A DNA stretch of 64,000 nt from Streptococcus oralis subsp. tigurinus (lineage in GTDB: Bacteria; Bacillota; Bacilli; Lactobacillales; Streptococcaceae), in assembly GCF_002356415.1 (NCBI RefSeq), contig NZ_AP018338.1:744001-808000 (forward strand), in the 5' to 3' direction. The translations under genes and the position numbers were made by a program. Shown here piece by piece: positions 15,782-24,535 of this stretch. Position 1 is the first letter of the stretch; the number at the start of each line of letters is the position of its first letter. The notes under the pieces are model-generated. The model saw nothing but the letters and a program-made list of their open reading frames with translations. It did no database searches and was not told where the DNA came from.

Positions 15782-16751
15782 GAGTAAAAATATTTTAATG
15801 GTTGGATTTGGTAAAATTGGGAAAATAAAAGCTTATAAATGGATGGGCAGAGGCTACAATGTATATGTAAAAGATATAAAATTTTGTAATTTAATATTAC
15901 TTAACAAAGGAATCAGTGTAGATGATGATTTATCGAGACAATATTTTACCATTGAAATTTGTACTCCGACTAACCAACATGTAGTAGTATTGAAGAATAT
16001 TCTAAAAAAATATTTATTTTCATATGTTAGTATAGAGAAACCACTTTGTAATACATTTAAAGATCTAGAGGAAATTACTTCAATCATAAAAAAGCAACCA
16101 GATTTAGAAAAAAATATTTTTGTGAGTGAACAATATTTTTATTCTACAATTTTAGATATTTTCTCAAATCATGGATGTTTTTCTTTGAGTGGAACAGAAA
16201 AAATACAGATTGAATTTTCTAAAAATAGAATCTCGGATAATGAAAATGGAAGATTTTTAGATGAGGAGATATTAGGTTACGGAATCGAACTTCCGCATAT
16301 ATTAGCGATTTTAAGATATTTAGGAATATCATCAGATGAATTTGTTAATGGTGTTTTTGTAGATAATCTTTATATAAAAGATTTAAGAAACCATGATTAT
16401 TCGATAGAAATTTTATCTAGAATTAGAAATATATCGATAGAAATTAACAGTAATTTAGGGAGTTTTTCGATAAAAGATGGAAAGCAGATGAATCGGAAAA
16501 ATGGAACAGTAAGAACTGCTAGAATTGATGACTCAATTCTGATTTTTGATCCACATCCTAAGATTGAAAGATATAGAAGTGAGTTAATTAATGGTGATAA
16601 TAAAATTCAAATTTCTGATGATATGATAGATAAACAATTAACATTATTAGAAGAGAATAGGATACCAAGAGGGTGTGATATTATTAGTGCTATTGAAATA
16701 ACAAAAGTGTTACTTAAATTATATTTAGAATGCAATAAAATTTATGTATAG
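15765..16751 (+). CDS. Gfo/Idh/MocA-family oxidoreductase
   Basis: 328 residues from ATG 15765, supported by AAGGA at 15752-15756; it overlaps the CofE-like gene by 17 bases. It has the Rossmann motif GFGKIG (14-19), the ICTPTNQH block (~65-72) and the family's EKP motif (91-93), followed by the substrate domain. These enzymes oxidise or reduce sugars, cyclitols and related rings with NAD(P). In this cluster it could act on a nucleotide sugar (UDP-sugar dehydrogenase downstream) or on a ring made by the AroE-like/TIM-barrel pair. The substrate is unknown. Confidence 0.8.
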   Translation: MRVPIESKNILMVGFGKIGKIKAYKWMGRGYNVYVKDIKFCNLILLNKGISVDDDLSRQYFTIEICTPTNQHVVVLKNILKKYLFSYVSIEKPLCNTFKDLEEITSIIKKQPDLEKNIFVSEQYFYSTILDIFSNHGCFSLSGTEKIQIEFSKNRISDNENGRFLDEEILGYGIELPHILAILRYLGISSDEFVNGVFVDNLYIKDLRNHDYSIEILSRIRNISIEINSNLGSFSIKDGKQMNRKNGTVRTARIDDSILIFDPHPKIERYRSELINGDNKIQISDDMIDKQLTLLEENRIPRGCDIISAIEITKVLLKLYLECNKIYV

Positions 16752-16762
16752 AGGTATAAATT

Positions 16763-17962
16763 ATGGAATTAAAAATTACTAATGATTTTTATAGTCCAAG
16801 TCAATTAGCATATGAGGTTGTAGAACGTAAAGGATTAGGTCATCCTGATACCTTAGCTGATGGGATAGCAGAGCAAATTGAAATTGATTATTCTCAGTAC
16901 TGTTTGAATAGATTTGGCATTATTCCACATCATAATTTTGATAAAATCATTATAAGAGGTGGACATTCCATTCAGAATTTTGGTGGTAGTGACTTTATTG
17001 AACCAATTAAAATTATTTTTTTAGGTAGGGCGAGCAAAAAATGTTTTGATATTCCAATTCCACTTTTTAAAATTCAAAAAAAAGCTGCAACTAAATATTT
17101 AAATAGAATTCTCCCCAACTTAGATGTTGAAAATTACGTAGAATTCGAAACATTGACTTCAGATTTTACTACAAAATCTAATTGGTTCTCCCCTACTACA
17201 ATAGAAGACTTACCAGAGTATAAAGATGTACCAAAGGCAAATGATACAGCTACAATGATAAGTTATTGGCCCTTAACAATTTCGGAAGAATTAGCCTTAA
17301 TGATTGAAGGGTATTTTTATAAACTAGATATCAATAAATTGCCAACGCCACGATTTATTCAAATGGGTGGAGATATTAAAGTGATGGTTGTAAGGAACGA
17401 TTTACATTATTCTATTAGAATAAATTTTCCCTTAATAAGTAAATTTTTTAACAACGAGATTGAAAGTAGGCTATATGTTGATAAACATGTAGAAAAAATT
17501 AAGGAGTATGTTGAACAAAAGTATAAAAAGCTAAACTATTCTATTGATTATAATTACTATTTAACTTCTACAGGTTCTTGTATTGATTTTGGAGAAGAAG
17601 GTGCCGTTGGTCGAGGGAATAAAACTCATGGTATCATATCAAGCTTTAGACCAAATACTATGGAAGCACCAGCAGGTAAAAATTGTACTTATTTTGTAGG
17701 GAAAGTTTGGGGATTTTTATCTGATATTATTGCTAAAGATATTTATGAAACGTTTAAGACTCCATGCCAAGTAATTATGCAGTCAAATATTGGTTCAGAA
17801 CTGTATAAACCAACCCATTTATATATTCAAACAGAAGAAAGTATTGATCAAACAAGGGTATTGGAAATTATTAATAGGCATTTATGTAAAGGTTCAAAAA
17901 ATACGAATCTAATTTTATCAACTCAACATTTTATTCCTAAAACCAATGTTTATAATGGATAA
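16763..17962 (+). CDS. Archaeal-type S-adenosylmethionine synthetase
   Basis: 399 residues, the length of archaeal MAT (about 400). The signature ERKGLGHPDT is at 21-30, then DGIAE, a GGHS-type block (~66-70), and near the C-terminus GAVGRGNKTHG and EAPAGKNCTYFVGKVWG. This family differs from bacterial MetK, which the core genome should carry. It is therefore likely dedicated to the pathway, supplying SAM or adenosylating another sulfur substrate. No methyltransferase or radical-SAM gene lies in the cluster, so SAM may be consumed as a building block. It overlaps the next gene by 17 bases. Confidence 0.9.
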   Translation: MELKITNDFYSPSQLAYEVVERKGLGHPDTLADGIAEQIEIDYSQYCLNRFGIIPHHNFDKIIIRGGHSIQNFGGSDFIEPIKIIFLGRASKKCFDIPIPLFKIQKKAATKYLNRILPNLDVENYVEFETLTSDFTTKSNWFSPTTIEDLPEYKDVPKANDTATMISYWPLTISEELALMIEGYFYKLDINKLPTPRFIQMGGDIKVMVVRNDLHYSIRINFPLISKFFNNEIESRLYVDKHVEKIKEYVEQKYKKLNYSIDYNYYLTSTGSCIDFGEEGAVGRGNKTHGIISSFRPNTMEAPAGKNCTYFVGKVWGFLSDIIAKDIYETFKTPCQVIMQSNIGSELYKPTHLYIQTEESIDQTRVLEIINRHLCKGSKNTNLILSTQHFIPKTNVYNG

Positions 17963-18923
17963 GACAATTTTATATTTTGGGTTTGTCGGAATTTCTTTTG
18001 ATGTACCTCACTTTATATTTCAAAATATAAAAGAGCAGGATAATAAAATAAGATGTTCTAGCGAAACAATAAAGATTTTAGGTAGTGTAAAATTTATTGA
18101 GAGTAATCAACAATATATAAAATATAATGGCAATGGAAGTATTTTAGTTTATGGTAGATTAGATTATTTTAAAGAAGGTATTTCACTATATTACATTGGA
18201 GAGTATTTAGCTGAGTGTCTTTTGATTGAGCAGGATAATACATTATTAATTCATGCAGCGTCAGTTTATAATCCTATAACGGATCATTCAATTTTACTCT
18301 TAGGGGATAAAGGTGCTGGAAAAACTACTGTCGCACTCAGACTTTGTATAGAACATGGATACCACCTTATAGGTAATGATCAAGTAATATTTGGCTTAGA
18401 TTCTGGAATATTAGTAACTTGTGCAGGAACCTCATTCTTTAAAATTAGAAGAACAGCTGTTTTGTCAGATAAATTACTATTTAGACTGTTTAGTAAATAT
18501 TTTAATCATCCATCACACTTCAATCAGGCAAGCTGGGATGATAAAATTTCAATTGACCCAGGAGAGTTAGGGATACGTACTTGTAATTTTTCTGTTGAAA
18601 TTTCAGAAATTTATTACATAAAAGCAGACAAACAAGAAAAACAAATATGTCAATCAATTTGGAATGATAGTTTAGCCAGCTTATTTCTAAATGAAATATT
18701 GGGAAGACATATATCTGGACAAGTTGCATGTTTTCAATCAGATAAAGGAAAGTATTTTTCTGCTATGCCTTTAATAAATTATGAAAAAAATAATAGAGTA
18801 CGTGAACAAATAGTAAAGAAAATTTTCACTAATAATAAATTATATAAAATTATTGCAGATTCTCCTGATAAATTAGCAAAAAAGATTTTAGAAAATGCTA
18901 GTGAAAACTCATATTACGAATGA
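17946..18923 (+). CDS. HPr-kinase/PEPCK-like P-loop kinase
   Basis: 325 residues. The C-terminal two thirds resemble the HPr kinase fold: HAASV (103-107), Walker A GDKGAGKT (120-127) and GNDQ (143-146). Stand-alone relatives are frequent in natural-product and RiPP clusters, where some phosphorylate a Ser or hydroxyl of the product. Chromosomal HprK is shorter and differently organised. ATG 17946 lies within the MAT gene and has no clear ribosome binding site; ATG 17955 is an alternative. A phosphorylation step, perhaps protective, is inferred. Confidence 0.75.
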   Translation: MFIMDKTILYFGFVGISFDVPHFIFQNIKEQDNKIRCSSETIKILGSVKFIESNQQYIKYNGNGSILVYGRLDYFKEGISLYYIGEYLAECLLIEQDNTLLIHAASVYNPITDHSILLLGDKGAGKTTVALRLCIEHGYHLIGNDQVIFGLDSGILVTCAGTSFFKIRRTAVLSDKLLFRLFSKYFNHPSHFNQASWDDKISIDPGELGIRTCNFSVEISEIYYIKADKQEKQICQSIWNDSLASLFLNEILGRHISGQVACFQSDKGKYFSAMPLINYEKNNRVREQIVKKIFTNNKLYKIIADSPDKLAKKILENASENSYYE

Positions 18924-18965
18924 ATTGGGAATTGATGTGAATATATTGAAAAAGGAGTGGTAAAT

Positions 18966-19973
18966 ATGTTTGTGATAGGCATTCCAACCTTAAATGAGGC
19001 AGATAATATCAGTAGATTGGTTAAACAAATCGATGAGTATGCTGTAAATTTAGGGAAGGAAATTATTATTATTAATTCAGATAGTAATAGTACAGATGGA
19101 ACACCTCAGATTTTTTTAGAAACAAAAACTTATAATACCAAAATTTCGATAGTATCAAAGCTAAAGGGAAAAGGTTATAACGTGAGAAATATTTTTGAAT
19201 ATACGATAAATAATTTTTCAAGTTTTTCAGGTTTGATTTTGATTGACGGGGACGTTGTCTCATTGGAAAAAATATGGCTAGAAAAAATGTTTATGTCAAT
19301 TGAATCTGGTTATGATCTTATAATCCCAAATTATGCTAGAAAATTTTTTGAAGGAAATGCGACGAATCATTTTATTTATCCTATGTTAGTGAAAATTTTT
19401 AAAAGTGACGTACCTTATCAATGTATTTCTGGCGATTTTGGTTTTTCAAAGGAACTGGTAAAAGAGTTAACTTTGAAGTGTAATTGGCACAAGTATTCAA
19501 AAGGTTACGGAATAGATATCTTTTTAACCTTAACTGCGATGTTAAAGTCATACAAAATTAAGGAAATTGATTTACAATCAAAGATTCATAAAAAAAGCTT
19601 TGGGAAAATTGAAAAAATTTTTTTAGAAGTTTCTCAAAGTTTTTTCGAGACTATCAAAGATGATTTTTCAAATAAAGACAGATGGATTTTAAATATAGAT
19701 TTTGAGAATCATTTAAGACGGTTTATTCATTCAAATGATATCCCTTCCAACGATGATATTGAGAACTTAAAGAAAAAGGCGTTATTTTTATTACAAGAAG
19801 AGAACAAGTATTCATATGGACTGTTAGATGTAGAGTGGGACAGAATATTGTCTAATGCGGTTAAAAATATTTACAATTATAGTAGTGAAGAACATTCAGT
19901 ACATTTATTACCATTTTATTTGTTGAGGATATACAATTATCTAAAGTATAGTAAACTTAAAGACTCTAATTAA
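18966..19973 (+). CDS. Family 2 glycosyltransferase
   Basis: 335 residues from ATG 18966 (AAGGAG at 18951-18956; an upstream GTG at 18957 is too close). The GT-A fold is clear: IPTLNEADNI (6-15), INSDSNSTDGT (36-46) and the metal-binding DGD at 94-96. No membrane segments are present, so it acts in the cytoplasm on a soluble acceptor. It resembles the enzymes that glycosylate glycerate or other small acids more than polysaccharide synthases. The UDP-sugar dehydrogenase downstream may supply its donor. Confidence 0.8.
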   Translation: MFVIGIPTLNEADNISRLVKQIDEYAVNLGKEIIIINSDSNSTDGTPQIFLETKTYNTKISIVSKLKGKGYNVRNIFEYTINNFSSFSGLILIDGDVVSLEKIWLEKMFMSIESGYDLIIPNYARKFFEGNATNHFIYPMLVKIFKSDVPYQCISGDFGFSKELVKELTLKCNWHKYSKGYGIDIFLTLTAMLKSYKIKEIDLQSKIHKKSFGKIEKIFLEVSQSFFETIKDDFSNKDRWILNIDFENHLRRFIHSNDIPSNDDIENLKKKALFLLQEENKYSYGLLDVEWDRILSNAVKNIYNYSSEEHSVHLLPFYLLRIYNYLKYSKLKDSN

Positions 19974-19994
19974 ATATAGAGAGAGGATGATTTA

Positions 19995-20093
19995 TTGAAT
20001 ATTTTAACATATTTAGTTAATATAAATAGTGGATTCAATAGGTTGGTTTGCTTGTTTGCATTAATAGTTTATTGTTGTTACTTTGAACTATAA
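19995..20093 (+). CDS. Possible small hydrophobic peptide
   Basis: A TTG start at 19995 with GAGAGG 8 bases upstream opens a 32-residue frame whose C-terminal half is hydrophobic (LVCLFALIVYCCYFEL). It lies 21 bases after the glycosyltransferase stop in the only sizeable gap of the operon. It could be a small membrane peptide or chance. The rest of 20094-20281 holds the inverted repeat below and the NRPS ribosome binding site. Confidence 0.25.
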   Translation: MNILTYLVNINSGFNRLVCLFALIVYCCYFEL

Positions 20094-20138
20094 CGATACA
20101 TCTATTATAGATTGTGAATCATTATCTGAGTCAGTTTT

Positions 20139-20197
20139 CTTACTGAGGTACAAAAATATTCAATTTTTGAACAATTCTTTTAATAATACTCAGTAAG
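20139..20197. promoter_or_regulatory. Inverted repeat upstream of the NRPS gene
   Basis: CTTACTGAG (20139-20147) and CTCAGTAAG (20189-20197) form a perfect 9-bp dyad, with a nested CAAAAAT/ATTTTTG pair inside. There is no T-run, so it is more likely an RNA structure or regulator site than a terminator. The half-site begins with the same CTTAC as the leader palindromes. Confidence 0.4.
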
Positions 20198-20281
20198 GTT
20201 AACGTCAGTATGAATTTTGATATTGATATTAAAAGGTAGGAATAGAAAATATGAATCTATTTTTTTAGAAAGGAGAATAGT

Positions 20282-23266
20282 ATGATTGAGATGTTAATGG
20301 ATATGTTGGGGACAATTAGAGAAACAGATCCGAGTAGAACTGCTATAAAAGATAATACAAGAGTACTTTCATATTGTGAAGTGGATACAATAACTAATAT
20401 AGTAGCTAATCAAATAGTTCGCAAAATAGGGGTGAACCAACGTGTTGCTGTTATCTTACCACATGGGATTAATCAAATATTAGCTATGATTGCAATATTA
20501 AAATCGAATAACTGTTATGTTCCGATAGATTACTCTTTAAATGGAGATAAAATTAAAAAAATTTATTCATCCACCCAAGCTGTGATGTACATATCTGATA
20601 AAAATATTCCGTATGTTTCAAAAACGAATTTTTTGGATGTTTCAGAATTTATTACAAAGAAATCAGATGAGAAATTGCCGATAGAAAATCCTTTTATATA
20701 CCTTAGAGAACGAGAAGCTTATATTTTGCACACATCTGGATCAACGGGTGAACCAAAAGGTGTAATAGTGTCGATAGCCAATTTAGATTATATCATAAGG
20801 AACTTGAATACTATAACACCTGCCGTCGAAGAATCTAGATATTTATTTTCAACACCATATAGTTTTGATGTATCGATCACAGAAATGTTAGGTTGGATAG
20901 TGAGCGGCAGTAGCGTATACTGTCTAGATTTGAGTGTTCCCTCGAATTATAAATGTTTAGCAGAAATTATTTTTAAAAATAAAATAACGCATCTAGCCTT
21001 TTCTCCTGCAGCATTTTTAGCATTTATAGAGAGATTAGAACAACCGATATTGCAAAAATTAGATTCTACCATTAAGTATGTTGTTATTGCTGGTGAAAAA
21101 TTTAATTTATCAATTTATAGACTTTGGAAAAGAAATAAGCTAAATTTTAAATTGATTAATGCGTATGGGCCTACAGAGACTACAATATATGCGACAGCGC
21201 ATATTATTACGAAAGACGAGACGGAAGATATACCCATAGGTGTTCCATTAGAGGGTGTAAAATATATCATTAAAAGCAACGGAACCCACAATTATGGTGA
21301 ACTTTATATTGGCGGGAAGGGAGTATCAAAAGGGTATACTAACACAAGTCTAAATAATGAAAGATTTCCAGTAATTGATGGGGATAGATATTATTCTACT
21401 GGTGATATTGTTTACTATAAAAATGGAAGTCTTTACTATGTTGGAAGAAAAGATAATCAAATTCAGAGAAATGGAATTCGTATAGAGTTAGGGGAAATTG
21501 AAAAAGGTATTGAGAGCAATAGTAAAGTAATTCAAGTTTTAGTATTACAGATTGAAAAGCAAATAGTCGCTTTTTATACAGGATATATCAGTCCTCAAAA
21601 TCTTAAAAGGTTCTGTTTAAAAAATATTTCAAAATATATGATACCCAATTCCTTTATTAAGGTTGAACAGTTTCCTATGACTGTTAATAGAAAAATAGAT
21701 AAAACTTTTTTAAAAGAAATATTTAAAGAGAGAAATCAAAATAATTTGGTAAGTGCAGCTGATTATAATAATCTAAGTGATGATGAAGTACAGATTTTAA
21801 AACTAGTATCTAAGAAATTAAATATTTCTATTACTAAGTTGGATATTTCAAAAGATTTTTTTGAAAATGGAGGAGATTCACTTTCTTTATTTACATTTAT
21901 ATTAGATCTTGAAGATTACTATGGAGTTTCAATACCCATGGATGATATTTATGGGAAAAAACTCTATGATTTGATTCGAGAACTTAAGGGCAATATAAAA
22001 AGAAAATTACATGTAGAAAAAACTGATAACTTGCTGGACATGAGAAATGAAGATTTTTATTCAAAGACTGAAATAAAATTTTTATATGACAGTTATTTAA
22101 GAAATACCAATAAAGTGATTTCCAAATTTCAGGCTATACATTGCCAAAGAATTTACTATTATGATAACTATAGAAATATTTTAACTTCAACCTTTGAATA
22201 TAAAAATTGTAGTATTGAAAAAATTAAATCAGTTGTCCAACAAGTGATTGCTTCAAATAGTTTATTGCACTCAAAAATCTCTGTAGATGAAAAACGAATG
22301 GACTTTGAAATTGTAAAACCTAATTTGGATATACCAGTATTAAAAGTATCAAACCAGTCTGAACTAACTTATTTGGAAGATTTACTTGAAGATGTTGGGG
22401 AAGATATGATTCCTACATCACGTAATCAAGGCGGACAATTAGCGATGCCAATTATTATTAGCAACGGATTGAATGGGAAAATTATTATTCAAATGGACCA
22501 TTCTATATCCGATTTATCCAGTATCAGTATTATAAAAAAGCAAATTGGTAGACTAGTTAGTGGTATCGAAGATACATTAACAAATGATGAAAATTATAAA
22601 TATTATTGTGAGAAAATAAGAGAAATAAACAAAAAAGATTCATTGGAAAAAAATCAATATCATCATTTATTATTGAAAGAATCTAAAAAAATTAAACACC
22701 ATACGAAATTTCTTTCAGACACTTTGAATTCTTTATCGATCATCCACGCACCAGATTATTCGAATATTGATAGTATTTTATATATTTCATTTAAAATTTC
22801 AAAAAAACTTTGTAAAGCATCCGGGAATAGTACTTTAATAATATCTACAATCTTTAATAACAGAGATTTAAAGGCTCTTAATCTACAAAATACAATTGGG
22901 GATTGTCATAGTTCTAAATATTTGATTTATAGAGAAGAAGATACCTTTGAGGAATATAAAAAAAGGAATTTCCCCCTTTTCATCAGTGAAGATGATAATG
23001 TAATCTACTATAGACCTGGGTTCATTTTTAATGAATTTTATCCAAATGTGTCAAACTGGCGACAAGAGATCAAGAAAAAACTTGCTAGTATTTCTTTGGT
23101 TTCTTTAAACTTTATAGGTATTATTAGTGAGCAGAAAAAGAAGCAATATTTAGATTCTTTTTCTGATATATCTGAATTCTTAGGTAAACACCCTAGAATT
23201 TATATAACTTCATTCAGGTATAAAAATCAATTTTATATCTTATCTAACAAAAAAATTGATTTATAA
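20282..23266 (+). CDS. Stand-alone NRPS, adenylation-thiolation-condensation
   Basis: 994 residues. Adenylation domain ~1-490: LHTSGSTGEPKG (149-160), FDVSIT (195-200), NAYGPTET (293-300), YSTGD (371-375), the GRKDNQIQRNG region (388-398) and NRKIDK (469-474). Asp196 at the amino-group position argues for an alpha-amino acid substrate. Carrier domain ~500-570 with phosphopantetheine Ser533 (GGDSLS). Condensation-like domain ~595-990 with DHSISD (739-744), where catalytic His740 and Asp744 are kept but the first His and final Gly of HHxxxDG are not. A-T-C order fits loading one amino acid and joining it to a free small acceptor. AAAGGAG precedes ATG. No thioesterase or epimerase is present. 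Confidence 0.9.
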   Translation: MIEMLMDMLGTIRETDPSRTAIKDNTRVLSYCEVDTITNIVANQIVRKIGVNQRVAVILPHGINQILAMIAILKSNNCYVPIDYSLNGDKIKKIYSSTQAVMYISDKNIPYVSKTNFLDVSEFITKKSDEKLPIENPFIYLREREAYILHTSGSTGEPKGVIVSIANLDYIIRNLNTITPAVEESRYLFSTPYSFDVSITEMLGWIVSGSSVYCLDLSVPSNYKCLAEIIFKNKITHLAFSPAAFLAFIERLEQPILQKLDSTIKYVVIAGEKFNLSIYRLWKRNKLNFKLINAYGPTETTIYATAHIITKDETEDIPIGVPLEGVKYIIKSNGTHNYGELYIGGKGVSKGYTNTSLNNERFPVIDGDRYYSTGDIVYYKNGSLYYVGRKDNQIQRNGIRIELGEIEKGIESNSKVIQVLVLQIEKQIVAFYTGYISPQNLKRFCLKNISKYMIPNSFIKVEQFPMTVNRKIDKTFLKEIFKERNQNNLVSAADYNNLSDDEVQILKLVSKKLNISITKLDISKDFFENGGDSLSLFTFILDLEDYYGVSIPMDDIYGKKLYDLIRELKGNIKRKLHVEKTDNLLDMRNEDFYSKTEIKFLYDSYLRNTNKVISKFQAIHCQRIYYYDNYRNILTSTFEYKNCSIEKIKSVVQQVIASNSLLHSKISVDEKRMDFEIVKPNLDIPVLKVSNQSELTYLEDLLEDVGEDMIPTSRNQGGQLAMPIIISNGLNGKIIIQMDHSISDLSSISIIKKQIGRLVSGIEDTLTNDENYKYYCEKIREINKKDSLEKNQYHHLLLKESKKIKHHTKFLSDTLNSLSIIHAPDYSNIDSILYISFKISKKLCKASGNSTLIISTIFNNRDLKALNLQNTIGDCHSSKYLIYREEDTFEEYKKRNFPLFISEDDNVIYYRPGFIFNEFYPNVSNWRQEIKKKLASISLVSLNFIGIISEQKKKQYLDSFSDISEFLGKHPRIYITSFRYKNQFYILSNKKIDL

Positions 23267-23289
23267 AAAGCTTTATAATAGAGGGTAAT

Positions 23290-24447
23290 ATGAAAATCAC
23301 AGTCGTAGGTGTTGGATATGTTGGGTTATCAATAGGGGTACTACTTGCAAGAGAACATGTAGTTACTTTTTTTGATATTGACAATAAAAAAGTTGATTTA
23401 ATAAATAAAAGGCAATCTCCTCTAAAAGAGAATGCTATAAAGAAATTTTTGCATGAGGCAAAAAATATTAATGCAACTACATCTGAAGAATTGGCTTATA
23501 AGGATGCAACTTTTATAATATTGGCATTGCCAACCAATCTGAAAATGAATAAGCTTGATACTTCCTATGTCGAAATTACAATAGATAATATTTTAAAGAT
23601 AAATAAAAAGGCTACAATTGTTGTAAAGTCAACAGTTCCAATAGGTTTTACCAAATATTTAAGAAATCGTTTTAACTATAATGATATAATTTTTTCTCCT
23701 GAGTTCCTTCGGGAAGGTTATACTATTCATGATCAATTGTATCCTTCGAGGATTATTGTTGGTAATGAATCTAAAAATTCTCAATTATTTTTAGACATAA
23801 TGATGAAAATAGCAGTTGAAGAAAACTTGCCAACTTTATTAATTGGGTCTTCTGAAGCAGAAGCGATAAAGCTATTTTCGAATGCATACTTAGCACAAAA
23901 AATTGCTTTTTTTAATGAGTTGGATACATTTGCTGAGATGCAGAATTTAGACTCTAAAAAAATTATTGAGGGGATGGGGTACGATTGGAGAATAGGAAAT
24001 TCGTATAATAATCCTTCATTCGGTTTTGGTGGTTACTGTCTTCCTAAAGATGTTAAGCAATTAGAGTATCATTTTAAAGATATTTCTGCGCCAATTATTA
24101 CAAGTATAAACAAGTCTAATTTATTTAGAAAAGTTCATATAGCAAAAATGATTTTAAATAGCTCAGCTAAAACCATAGGAATTTATAGAATTAATTCAAA
24201 AAAAGAGTCAGATAATTGCAGAGAATCTTCTACAATTGATGTTGTTAGACATATAAAAAGAAGTGGCAGAGATGTTGTAATATTTGAGCCTTTAATTAAA
24301 GACAAAATGTTTTTGGATTGCCCTATAATTAATGATTTTAATGAGTTTAGTGCTCATTCTGATATTATAGTTGCTAATAGAATAGATGACATTCTGATGA
24401 AATATAACTCAAAAGTTTTTACACGAGATATTTTTCAATATGATTAA
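23290..24447 (+). CDS. UDP-glucose/GDP-mannose dehydrogenase family enzyme
   Basis: 385 residues, typical for UDP-glucose 6-dehydrogenases. The Rossmann motif VGVGYVGLS lies at 6-14, followed by STVPIGFT (114-121), the SPEFLREG loop (136-143) and catalytic Cys250 in FGFGGYCLPKD. It should oxidise C6 of a nucleotide sugar to a uronic acid using two NAD+. It starts 23 bases after the NRPS stop (GAGGGT ribosome binding site). In this setting it probably makes a UDP-uronic acid for the glycosyltransferase or for a sugar part of the product. It closely resembles capsule-type Ugd enzymes, so the substrate assignment is fairly safe. Confidence 0.88.
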   Translation: MKITVVGVGYVGLSIGVLLAREHVVTFFDIDNKKVDLINKRQSPLKENAIKKFLHEAKNINATTSEELAYKDATFIILALPTNLKMNKLDTSYVEITIDNILKINKKATIVVKSTVPIGFTKYLRNRFNYNDIIFSPEFLREGYTIHDQLYPSRIIVGNESKNSQLFLDIMMKIAVEENLPTLLIGSSEAEAIKLFSNAYLAQKIAFFNELDTFAEMQNLDSKKIIEGMGYDWRIGNSYNNPSFGFGGYCLPKDVKQLEYHFKDISAPIITSINKSNLFRKVHIAKMILNSSAKTIGIYRINSKKESDNCRESSTIDVVRHIKRSGRDVVIFEPLIKDKMFLDCPIINDFNEFSAHSDIIVANRIDDILMKYNSKVFTRDIFQYD

Positions 24448-24535
24448 CAAAAAGATTGATATTTGAACAAAGTATTTTTTATTTAATAATTTCAGTTAAT
24501 AGTTGTCGTACCCGAGAATTTTAAAGGTCTATAAA

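Noticed and set aside
13329..24447. Catecholate siderophore pathway (petrobactin-like)
   Set aside because: The AroE-like and TIM-barrel pair would fit, but the adenylation domain keeps the Asp typical of amino-acid activation. No siderophore synthetase or uptake genes are present, so only the acid-forming step is kept as a hypothesis.
23290..24447. Capsule locus fragment
   Set aside because: There is a Ugd-type enzyme but no cps regulatory genes, polymerase, flippase or dTDP-rhamnose genes nearby.
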